The translations under genes were made by a program, and so were the position numbers. Below, piece after piece: positions 55,335 through 64,000 of a stretch of 64,000 nt of DNA. Location of the stretch: positions 20,805,406 to 20,869,405 of the forward strand of contig OZ020514.1 of the NCBI GenBank assembly GCA_963971425.1. Reading direction: 5' to 3'. Positions within the stretch are counted from its first letter, which is position 1, and every line of letters starts with the position of its first letter. This stretch comes from Bryoerythrophyllum caledonicum. Its lineage: Eukaryota; Streptophyta; Bryopsida; Pottiales; Pottiaceae. The notes beneath the pieces are model-generated. The model made no database searches, was not told the DNA's origin, and saw only the letters and a program-made list of their open reading frames with translations.

Positions 55335-57541
55335 ATGGCCACTAATCGTAATATTGGAAAGCGCCCCGCGTATGTTGATTTAGATGCTCGAGATGCATCC
55401 GAACTTCTACCTACTAGTATTCCAGAGTCGAGCCGCAATCCTTCCAATGAACCGAAGGCACCGTCAAAGAGGGCAAAGCAAAAAATATTTGCGCACAAGA
55501 AGGATGCGGATTATCCACCGAAGGAGTATACCGCATTTCTCTGAGGTGTGGCAATACAATATTACCGTCGGTGGTGCAAAACTGACGTGGTGCGATTCCT
55601 TCAAGTGTATTTGGAGAAGGGAGAGCCAGGAATCATGTGCCTACAAGCCAACCTCCAGTCAAAATTTGAGCGTGCTCATGTGAGTTCCGAATTGTACAAG
55701 GATGCATACGTCATGTACCACTATGCCTCATTCATGGAGAGAGTAATGACTCAATGCACAAGTAATGCATCGCATGTATTCGATTGTGAGGTGAAAAAAC
55801 CTTGCGGGGGCCAGCATCAACCTCGAGACTTGGAACTCCGCAAGTTCCTCAAAGGTGTGAAGACCAGGATCGGCAAGTTTTCAAGCTCTCGTACGAGAGG
55901 CATGCATGGAATGAACAAACAATAAAGTCGGCCATGCAGATGCATATGTTGCACAACGTTCAATTCCTTCCAGAAGATATCAGAGTCTATGGACTTTCCG
56001 GATATAATGCCGTTGGTGGATACGGAAAGGTTCGGAAGGTCCGCATCATGGGTGTAAGAGTCATTTCGACATACATGGAGTTTGCTGGGAAATTCCAACG
56101 GCGTCACATCCGAAGGAGAAATTTAGACAACAGTCTCACCACGCCATGGTATGTCATGTTGCACACCCAGGAGTTATAAAGTTTTGGGCGGTGAATACGA
56201 AGAATATGGAAGCGTACACATTGTGGTGGAATGGTGGTAGCTGAGCCCATTTTTAAACTGTCGATTCAAAAGCAAATCTGTCGGCTTCAAGCAACTCAAT
56301 CCTTTCAGCTTCATACATAACGGCGGACGATACTGTACAAATTTTAGTCTTTCTAAAGAATAGTGCAAGACTTGCTTGGGCTTTGATGTGCACGATGGCC
56401 CAAGTGCACAAGGCAAATGTCATTCACAATGACATCGCTCCCACAAACATGCCTTTGGATAGAAGTCAGTTAGGATTACTCACTTTTGGGCAAAAAAAAT
56501 ATGCCCTGAAGTATATTTTTTTGGACAAAAAAACTTGATTTTGCCCAATTTAATGGGAATAAAAGGTTTTTCTTCAGAAAAAAGTATGTTTCAAGATGGA
56601 TCAATGCATGATGTATCTAATTGGATAAGAAATCAGAGAAAAAATCAACATTGAGTCCTATTTTAGGAGCCTTGAAGAAATATCTTGTTTTTTAGCAATA
56701 AAAGTGAAAATAAGTTTCTGATCTAGAATTTTCAATAATAATATATGAACACATTATGGCGTGAATGTGTCTCAAAACTTTTGAAGTATTTAACTTCCTA
56801 GAACTCTCAAAATAAGTATATTTGGCAAATGTCATATATGATATACTTGTGACAAGTATATATTGATGAAAGACATACCTATATTGGCCAAACCGTAAGT
56901 CAAAACTAAACATTTTTAGGGTTCCTAGACTTTAAATCAAGGCAATTATCACATTCCATCAATAAAATTCCAAGATCGATCCCACATTTGCACTATGCAC
57001 CAAGTGAAGGTTTGTGACTCTTTCCAAAACCATTTGTGATACTATAAATATACCACCTTAGTGGACTTTCACCCCTCTCCACTTTCCTCTAGAGAAACCA
57101 GGGTCTGTCTTCATTGGCATATGTGATTGGAGAATTGCGAGCCGAGTATCATACGAAGAGCCATCAAAATATGGATTCCGGACTGAGACGGAGCTTGACA
57201 ATCAACATCGTAAACGACATTGGGTAGCTCTAGAGTTGTTTTACAAATTCGGCCCATAAAATTCGGAAATGGCATTGGATGTGATGCAACGGCAACACCA
57301 ATACACCTAGCTTGCCGATTCGTACTCCGTTGGGTGGATGGCTAGAGCGATTTGGGTGAAAGAATCTGACTCAACATTCTTCAAATCAATTGTCAACTAC
57401 GCAACTTTTCAAATGAAGATCGACAAGTTTCTGGAGCAAGATCCAATCAAACGTCCAACAGTCTCTAAAATGGTTGATGAGCTAATGGCTAAACCATTCA
57501 ACTTTGAAGTTCCAAACGCTTGCTTCCGCTATAAGATATAG
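55335..57541 (+). pseudogene. Protein-kinase-like gene, decayed
   Basis: ATG 55335 opens a frame with a basic N terminus (SKRAKQKIFAHKKDADY). It continues past a TGA at 55542-55544 into a helical domain (YYRRWCKTDVVRFLQVYL, LQSKFERAHVSSELYK). A frameshift near 55900 leads to a kinase N lobe: glycine loop VGGYGKVRKV near 56010, AGK (beta-3 Lys) near 56080 and HPGVIKFWAV near 56170. The catalytic loop VIHNDIAPTN is at 56419-56448 (HND instead of HRD). The C lobe resumes after about 650 bp of probable intron: CDWRIA near 57120 (DWR instead of DFG), WVALEL (APE position), SYSVGWMARAIW near 57320 and DPIKRPTVSKMVDELM near 57440. A TGA near 56240, a TAA and a TAG near 57258 and 57308 break it. Altered HRD/DFG motifs suggest a pseudokinase even before decay. 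No closer family assigned. Confidence 0.75.
56460..57100 (+). other. Probable intron or inserted AT-rich DNA inside the kinase gene
   Basis: AT-rich with no coding similarity. Kinase similarity stops near 56455 and returns near 57110. Clear GT/AG borders were not identified. Confidence 0.4.
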
Positions 57542-57699
57542 CAATTTTGGCTTAGCATTTTGGTAGTGAAGGCAAATTGTTGATCCTTTTGCAATATGTA
57601 CTAGCATTGTGATATAATGGTGTGTTTTGCCTATCTCACAATAAATAAAATATTAACATTTTTCATACACATTGCGATATGAAGCTCATGCATGTTAAG

Positions 57700-57810
57700 C
57701 AGTCAAGAGAGCGCGCAACCCCTGAATCCCATACCCGTACGCGCGTGCCCTCAGACGCCATGCGCCCGGCCGAGCCCCCTCCAAGAACGGGCAGAGCCCC
57801 TCCACAAATG
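57700..57810. repeat. Short GC-rich CGCGCGTGCCC array
   Basis: Five to six degenerate units (GTACGCGCGTGCCC, GCCATGCGCCCGGCC, CAAATGCGCCCAAC) about 160 bp beyond the kinase 3' end, in the orientation opposite to the array at 54660-55130. Confidence 0.6.
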
Positions 57811-57819
57811 CGCCCAACA

Positions 57820-59130
57820 TTCAGCTCGCACTCTTTTAGTTTTAAATTCTATTTTAGGTAACTAATTCACATAGCCGCAACAATCGCAGCTCAAAAACTA
57901 GAGAGAAAATGAGAAATCTTTTAACATGGCTTCGGCAAAAGAAAAAAAAAGGGAGAGTGGCCACAGACGCCCTTTTATCCAAGTAGGAAGAAGCTCAAAG
58001 GTGGCGGCTACATCTCTACCATCGAAATCAATAATCCCTAATCAAGATCATGGGGCCATGATCAACCAAGGCCCTTAACTCGATTTTAGGGCTTGACATG
58101 CCTAAAAGTACCAAATTAATGGGAATTGAAAAAATTTAATTTCACCAATGTCTTCAAAACAAATTTTAACCCCAAGATTGACTATTTATACACCCCAATC
58201 TAAGTTTTTGATCATTAAAAATCAACTATTCTTCAATCTAATTGTTATTTTTTTTTTGGAAATTCTACTTCTAACTAATCTAAAGAAGGAATCTCAAGGA
58301 TTCTTTCCATGGAAGCCATATTGGCCATCTTCTTGAACCTTTTCTTCTCCTCCTCCAATTCTTCTTCTTCATTTTGTCTTCTTTTTCTTTTTCTTTTAAC
58401 TCCTATAAATAAGTGACTATAATTCTTCTACTAACTAAACCCTAATCTACTCAATTGTCTTCAATTAAACTAATCAATAATCTAAATGGTCTCTTCAGGC
58501 ACTTTTAAATCTAGTTTTACCCTCCACGCTAATTCATGGCGATGTGAGATCCGATTAACTAACAAATACTAATTAACACTAGGTGGTGCTACTAACCACT
58601 AATCTAACCTAATTCGCAGCTAACACAACTGGTTCTCCAGTAATTAAGACTAACTAAGATTGTGGCGCTTTTACGCACTCACAGAGTGGACAAAAGATTT
58701 GTTGAAAGCCCTAACGCTCGAGAGCCAACTCCTGATCGGGTCAACTCTCCTTTGCCACTTTGGTCGTGTTTAAGAATTAAACGCTCGAGAGTCAAAGCGT
58801 TTAAATCGCGAAAGTTGTACTTCTGCGAAGAAAATTTTCTATGGCGGTTTGAGGGATGCTTCTTATTCACGCTCCCTGACGGTGTCATTTATATGCTCAC
58901 CTACTGAATGCACTATTGAGTCGTTTTTTTGATTAGGCAATTTTTATCAATGTCGAGGAGCACTGCATTCATAGTACATACAGTTTAGCTTCATTCGAGC
59001 TAATTTTTATTTGGAAGGATGAAAAATGAGCTTTGTGAATGTAACCTTGAGCATTTGAGCTCCATTTGACCTAAAGTGCATTAGGCTGGATGTCACCGGA
59101 CGTGGCGTTGAGGGCCTCTCCGCATCATAG
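57820..59130. other. AT-rich region without a recognised gene
   Basis: Pyrimidine-rich runs near 58330-58410 and short ORFs only. CCTAATCTAC/ACTAATCTAACC phrases recur. Nothing else supported. Confidence 0.4.
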
Positions 59131-59137
59131 TATTTTA

Positions 59138-59166
59138 ACGTAGATTAGTTTATTACTAATCTACGT
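59138..59166. other. Perfect hairpin, 12-bp stem and 5-nt loop
   Basis: ACGTAGATTAGT, loop TTATT, ACTAATCTACGT. Isolated in non-coding DNA. Confidence 0.85.
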
Positions 59167-59593
59167 GTAGCGGCGCACTTCATACATTTATGAATTATTT
59201 CCATCCACGTAGGATTGCATGTATGCACGTAAACCGCCGCACACGTCCTTCACTCAAAATCTTTGTCAAGTCAAGCTTTGTGAGTGCTTTAGAGAGTGTT
59301 TAGTAATTATCTTTGTTTATAAGTGATTGTTTATCATTACTAAGGCTTCGCATTCTCTTATAGAAAAAGAAGTAGAACGCCGATCTCCAATTGGGGGCCG
59401 GCGTGAATAAAGTATTTGTTCATTCCACCACTAAGTCCATGCCCACCGGGCATGGGTTAGTATTATGGAACTACTTCCCCCTTTTGAGAGTAGACACTAT
59501 GTCCCCACTAACAAGTAGCCAAGAACAAAGAACCATAGGTCCCAAAGGTCTCCAAAAAAAGGGCGTGTACGATGAGATGCATAGGTTCGTCTA

Positions 59594-60106
59594 TCAAGGG
59601 GGGTCGGAAGCGTCAAGAAGGGGTTGGTTGTTTTCAAGTTTTCGTTTGTGTGGGAGTATCGACAAAGCATGTTGAATTGAAATAATGTTAATATTTGAAA
59701 TAGTGGTTTTGATTGAAGTGATGGGGATTTTGAATGTTTCTTCAAGGATTGTCATTGAGGGAATGAAGGAGGTGGCTCTAACATGCGCGGTAATGACAAT
59801 GATGGGGTCTACTTTCCATCCTAGTGCTTGAATATCATTAATTAGTGGTTGGTATTTATTTGTGTTGTTTGCAATAGTGTCTGGAGAGAACCTATCATTG
59901 CAATATGTGAATTCAATAAATTGAATAGTAAGACTATGGACTATGTGGTTTATTGGAGGGTCTTTGAATGATAGTCCTCTGACATATAGTAGGTCCGTTT
60001 TGAATCTTGCATTGCAGCGGCATCTTTGAGTGCAACATATGCATGATAATTGCCAAGGAGGGACAGTATTTTCTTGTAAGTTGTCATAAAAGGTTCCAGC
60101 ATTCAT
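59594..60106 (-). pseudogene. Fragment of a possible non-LTR retroelement C-terminal region (tentative)
   Basis: An open frame of 170 codons. The first part has Cys/His residues (CICCTQRCRC). A compact block follows: IQFIEFTYCNDRFSPD, KYQPLINDIQALGWKV, IIVITAHVRATSFIPSM and SIQHALSILPHKRKLENN. I associate the EFTYCNDR / GWKV-x-PIIVITA / NKRKLE order with the C-terminal region of reverse-transcriptase-bearing elements in algae and other eukaryotes, but this is from memory and weak. There is no adjacent reverse transcriptase, so it would be a truncated copy. ATG 60106 is simply the first Met. Confidence 0.35.
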
Positions 60107-60896
60107 GAGAATGAAAAAAAGAACGGATATTTAACTAAATGTGGAAAAAAAAATTCCAGAAATAAGAATGGTGAGAACATTTCATCGGCGGACAGCTGAC
60201 TCATGAAAATGGGCTTCACCCATTCTAGAGAGGGTTTAGGCCGAAAATGTTGCCAGAGCGTTGATGCAGTTCAAAAAATCTACCACAGTCGAAGATTCCA
60301 GTGGCGCCCAATGGTTAAGGGTGTAGTTATCAAATTCCGAATCATACATACCGATTTACAAAGTTTAAAGAATGACGTCAATATTATTTGAAAAATCACA
60401 GTACGTGATTGTCGGCTGACAGCCAATCAAAGACAAGAACAACAAACTGCATCAATTTGCTTAAACCTATTCTACGGTAATAATTAAATCCAAGGAAATA
60501 TAAACGAAAAAAAACGTAGAAGATAAAAGATATGCGGGTGGAATTGTCGAACATAAGTTCTGAGTATGGCGTCGAAAACATTGAACGGTAGTGGCAAGAC
60601 AACGAAGATGCAGTCAGAGAACATGAACACATAAATTAATAGGATGATAAGTACAATGTCGGTTGCCCGCCGACCAACAAAATAGACCTAGTAGAGAAAA
60701 CAACGTCTTTTACAAATCACTTATTCTACTAACAAAAACCTCATAGTCTACCCAGCGAGATAAGTTCTAGAACAATGTGAATTAAAAGAACATGTGATAT
60801 AGAAAGCGCTAGGGATTGTCAGTATGACATTAGACGATTCGAAGGTAATATGCTCAACGAACAACAGTCGGCGGGCCGCCGATGGAGAAAGACCTA

Positions 60897-61521
60897 CTAT
60901 TCAACTTCCGACCATTTGACGACGGCTCGCCCATACTTGCGCGCATGCGTAACCGCCCAATGCGCCTGCCCTGGGCGTTCAACCTGCGTCATATATTCAG
61001 GGACGGATGAAAATCTATGGAGGGCGAAGATGAGCGGAATGATGTCAGTTGCCACATTCGGGATTACTCTGTCTTCGGTTGGAGACGTCAAATGACCACG
61101 GAACGGCCAGGGGATATAGCACATCGAGTCGAAGGTACGTCGGAGCGATTTGGGTTCAACGTCGACAAACAGTACTTGGTGGGGCTTGCAAACATGTCTA
61201 GATTGCTTCTTCTTGTAGAGCGTGGACGGCGTTTTGTAGCTCCAAGGAAACCTGGAACTATCAGCTACGTCACTTCTGCTATAAACAAACGACAAACATT
61301 GAAAGACTCCTTCCGGAAGAATGTGCAACAAGAGCAGCTTTAACTTGTTTGGAGGCATCGTAGACCACAGTCCGATGTTCAAGCACGGAAGTAACATTTC
61401 GAACGGTTTCTTTAGGCCCGGCCTCCGGACAACATTTCCATGAGGGAAATGAGAAGATATCGGCTTGCAAGGGTCCACATAGCAAAGAAGACCATTGACG
61501 CATAGTACAATACATTTTTGA
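60897..61521 (-). pseudogene. FCP1-homology domain, minus-strand copy 3
   Basis: Reads CIVLCVNGLLCYVDP near 61520-61480, RRPGLKKPFEMLLPCLNIGLW, HILPEGVFQCLSFVYSRSD, HQVLFVDVEPKSLRRTFDS, VIPNVATDIIPLIFALHRF and VPEYMTQVERPGQAHW. The strand-1 motif CVNGLL replaces DxDxTL, so the nucleophile is Cys and the second Asp is Asn. The open frame covers 193 codons without a stop, and it aligns with plus-strand copy 2 at 48936-49534. An intron-like gap with a palindrome (61632) separates it from the next domain upstream. Confidence 0.7.
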
Positions 61522-61989
61522 ATCAGTGATGGAGGAGCGTGCAGGCATCTGAAATGGAAGGATGTTCCCTAGAAAATGTTAAAGAAACATTGTCATAATG
61601 CAAACTACGGGTGGAGATGAGAAGTAAAACACGTCGGCGGGCCGCCGCCGACGGAGGAAACTACAACAAGTAGATGGATAAGAAACAAAGCACTCAAATG
61701 AACTATGCGAGGAATATAAAACAGAGAAAATTAGTTCAGCAAAATTTGAGATGAATATATAAAAGTAATTACATGAAATTGTCTATAACATTTATCAATG
61801 CATTACGATGGGCGAGAGTCCAGTGAATTAAAGTGGGTGCCTTTCCGGGAGGCCTTCTGAGAAAATATGGCTCTCTAAGGTGGAGGAGTGACTGTCAACT
61901 TGGCCATTACTTCATCTAGACAACCTGGCTTGTCGTAGCCTTCTTTGTAAGTAGAGCGTACCTCCCGGTATCTATTGTGGACCGTTGTT

Positions 61990-62650
61990 CCTGGGAAAAT
62001 ACGACGCTGACCCAAATCGGAGTTCGACCTGCAGTAATCCTGGATGCTGAATCTGGACTCCAATAGTCCTTGAAGCCAGGGAATCAGCATACTCTAAAGA
62101 TACGTCTGTCCACCAGGTAGTGTGTGTTCCGGGGGAGAATATGTGAATATTGAAGGATGCACTCCATTAAAAGGATCATTTAGGATATTACGGAGGGGGT
62201 AATGATCAATCAGAAGTGTGTTCCATTCATTCGCGTCTGGCCCAATAAGATAGCGTCTATCTTGAAAAAGACAAGCAAGCCGCTTCAGCAGCATGTCGTA
62301 CTTCATTGTTTTGGGATTCGTCTAGGGAGATATATCACAAAACCCGTTGGTCATCTCTCGGACGTCCTTATGTAGGTCAGGGTACACCTCATGCAAATAA
62401 CCCATGTGTATGATCATGGGTTGATATTTCTCGGTGGACTAGAATGCCAATCCGAAGTTGGACTGGCAGAACGTCAGGAACCCAAGAAGACCCGGCCTAG
62501 GTTTTTGATGAAAATAGGGCTTCGTATCTCTTCCCCGGTAACCATATCGTTCAGCCATTAGAAGCCCTCTAACTTCTAGGACGAGGTTGTATCTTGAAGG
62601 ACCCACCTGAATGTTCCTCAGAACAACTTCGGAGCTCACGTTGGCAGCCG
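61990..62650 (-). pseudogene. FCP1-homology domain, minus-strand copy 2
   Basis: Upstream frame: NLVLEVRGLLMAERYGYRG near 62590, KPRPGLLGFLTFCQSNFGLA near 62490 and FWSTEKYQPMIIHMGYL. After a TAG at 62322-62324 it gives MKYDMLLKRLACLFQDRR, EWNTLLIDHYPLRNILND and GVHPSIFTYSPPEHTLPGG. After a TAG at 62094-62096 it gives LIPWLQGLLESRFSIQDYC. The order (strand 1, RPG-FL-FW, NTLLID-P-L, Y/FPYS, PGG-L-L-GL, Y) is the same as in plant FCP1-like proteins with DVNGLL. The strand-1 motif EVRGLL has Glu in place of the nucleophile Asp and Arg in place of the second. It is the clearest FCP1 family match in the window. Confidence 0.75.
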
Positions 62651-63445
62651 GGTATGGGGTAGATGTAGCTGTCGGCGGCCCGCCGACTACTCCGACCGCC
62701 CCAAGCAAGCTCCGTCAGAGGCGAAGGCTTGGCTGTCATCTCCTCGATGATACCGTGGTCCGCAACGGATTCGATCGAAACACGGTGGACACATTCGGGC
62801 CCCACCTCCTCTAGCAGTGATGGTGCAAAGTCTCGATCGTCAGCTTCCATACAGAAGTAGTGGGAAGGACGAATGTCGGGGAGGGAAGCCGTTGACTACG
62901 AGCCGTCGATCGAGTGACGACTCGGTCTCTCCGGTGAGTTGTCATCGAGTATTATGATAATCGGGTTTTTTGAAATCGGAACAAGCTCCTCAATTTCCTT
63001 GACAGGACAGTCCACCTGAACGAAAAAGTCGATTCAAATGCATACAAGAAGTGATGAGCCATGTGCAAGGGAGACTGTGATTATTGTGAGGAATTTTATT
63101 TCAAAGAAAAATTGTGTTATAGACATGAATGTCAAAGCCTGGAAACATTAGGCGATTTTGGCGTCGGCTGCCCGTCAACGCTGAATTACTATGCAACGGT
63201 ACGAGGGGGACGCCTATAGCTCGGGTAGGCCAGAACAAAGTCCTCCCATTGTGGATCACCGGGGGAGAGTCAAGGGCATCTAGAGCCAGGATTCCTCCGA
63301 ATATATTCGGGTACAGGCAAGCCTCACTCTAACAAAGCGGAAAGGTACTTAACGATCCCGGGAAGAACGGCGTTCTTCTCTGACTCCATTGACTCTGGGG
63401 TGAATGTCATCGGATGCATTACATTCAAAGGACTATTCCTGACAT

Positions 63446-63840
63446 TCATGTAAGGACAGTCGTCATCTGACTATTCGCGCCAGATCCTAACATTGCCTTT
63501 CGCTTCAAAAACAATGTAGAGAGTCTCATGAGGAATACGTTCCGAGTTCCTACCAATTTCTTAGCTACATCACAATAGGAATTATTGTATACGTGTTTGA
63601 CTAATTTAAGAACCGGGCAGTGACCTCTGAGGGCTACCAATTGGGCAGCGAGCTTAGGCTGACTTTTGCTAATCCAAAGCACAACTGTGAAGTTATCCAC
63701 GCGGAAGTTGATAAACTTAGCCGACGTCGGCCTGAATTTCGTATGCCACTTTCTGTACTTGCTTATATTCTATGCGATCAACATACCGTTTACACCTAGG
63801 ACAAGGAAGTAGTGATTGACCTTCACAGTTGGCAGCTCAA
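63446..63840 (-). pseudogene. FCP1-homology domain, minus-strand copy 1 (partial)
   Basis: Reads LPTVKVNHYFLVLGVNGMLIA, a TAG at 63770-63772, KWHTKFRPTSAKFINFRVDN and TVVLWISKSQPKLAAQLVAL, followed by LKLVKHVYNNSYCDVAKKLV. The strand-1 motif is GVNGML and the RP...FTVVLW block follows at the expected distance. The 3' part beyond 63446 is short, and more domains may lie beyond the window edge. Confidence 0.6.
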
Positions 63841-64000
63841 GATCCTTCTGAATGGATTCTCCCCCCGCTTGAGACCGAGCGACAATTAGGGGCACTTGGA
63901 GGCAAAAGTCGATGACATAGATATAATAAGTATCAAACATCAGCACCAGACACTATGATTGTTATGACGACATAAATTTGGAGTATGAACCTCAGAAAGT

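Larger units (their letters stand above)
60180..63180. repeat. Dispersed GTCGGCGGGCCGCCGAC palindromes
   Basis: Single palindromes or half-palindromes at about 60184, 60410, 60659, 60869, 61632, 62672 and 63162. They lie between or just outside FCP1-like exons rather than in tandem. The best copies are GTCGGCGGGCCGCCGATGG (60869) and GTCGGCGGCCCGCCGACTAC (62672). Confidence 0.75.

Noticed and set aside
12960-63772. Recoding of UAG as an amino acid
   Set aside because: TAA and TGA also interrupt the same genes, frameshifts accompany the stops, and TAGs fall at both Gln-like and Trp-like positions; decay explains it better.
1-64000. Endogenised giant virus or bacterial segment
   Set aside because: Kinase, RING and FCP1-like genes could suggest it, but introns, hAT/CACTA context, plant-type family similarities and no capsid or virus-hallmark gene argue against it.
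1-64000. tRNA or rRNA genes
   Set aside because: I looked for cloverleaf-like and conserved box sequences on both strands by eye and saw none I could support.

Overview
The window reads as eukaryotic, repeat-dominated DNA from a plant-lineage genome. Signs are GT-AG spliceosomal introns, BED/DUF659-type hAT transposases, a CACTA element with a 3-bp target duplication, degenerate CCCTAAA telomere-like stretches, and no bacterial operon structure. A large charophyte-type algal genome (Chara-like) would fit, but that species guess is inference. Almost nothing looks like an intact host gene. Nearly every coding region carries in-frame stops or frameshifts, and two assembly gaps of exactly 200 N sit inside GC-rich repeats.

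Layout. 0.1-16 kb is a nested stack. A hAT-type element (hAT-A) begins at 104. A CACTA element (373-10711, TSD GTA) lies inside it. Inside the CACTA lie a decayed gag-like retroelement (about 3.3-7.15 kb), a MITE and a non-autonomous hAT (8032-8618, TSD GCAAAGGT). The rest of hAT-A holds its transposase (minus, 14293 to 11135) and an accessory gene here called X (about 15.1-15.7 kb). 17.8-18.8 kb is an unrecognised minus-strand gene. 19.9-25.0 kb is a giant diverged foldback with two internal tandem arrays. 25.0-28.5 kb is a DUF7869-like gene with features of a DDE transposase. 29.4-33.75 kb is a second, nearly perfect giant palindrome. 35.5-49.5 kb is a long multi-exon gene or gene pair: a protein with a GGQH motif, an acidic linker, then two FCP1-like domains. 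One of its exons is split by a 7.2-kb hAT element (hAT-C, 38738-45968, TSD GTTAGGTT), which carries its own coiled-coil/RING gene and transposase. 50.6-57.5 kb holds a second X gene, a second RING-family gene and a decayed protein kinase. 60.9-63.9 kb holds three more FCP1-like domains on the minus strand.

How the parts relate. Each gene set has its own GC-rich repeat signature, and arrays of that repeat lie upstream of the 5' ends of the genes. GGGCCGGGCGCGTAC-like arrays precede hAT-A, X, RING-B and the kinase. CGGACGGCC-like arrays precede both hAT-C genes. The 20-bp palindrome GATCGGGTGCGCACCCGATC and its variants precede the 18-kb gene, the DUF7869 gene and the 35-kb gene. GTCGGCGGGCCGCCGAC palindromes punctuate the 60-63 kb FCP1 locus, and TTCCGGAA marks the gag-like unit. 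X and RING-B share an N-terminal domain. The RING family also occurs in hAT-C, so these look like transposons that carry accessory genes (RING, X, perhaps a kinase) in various combinations.
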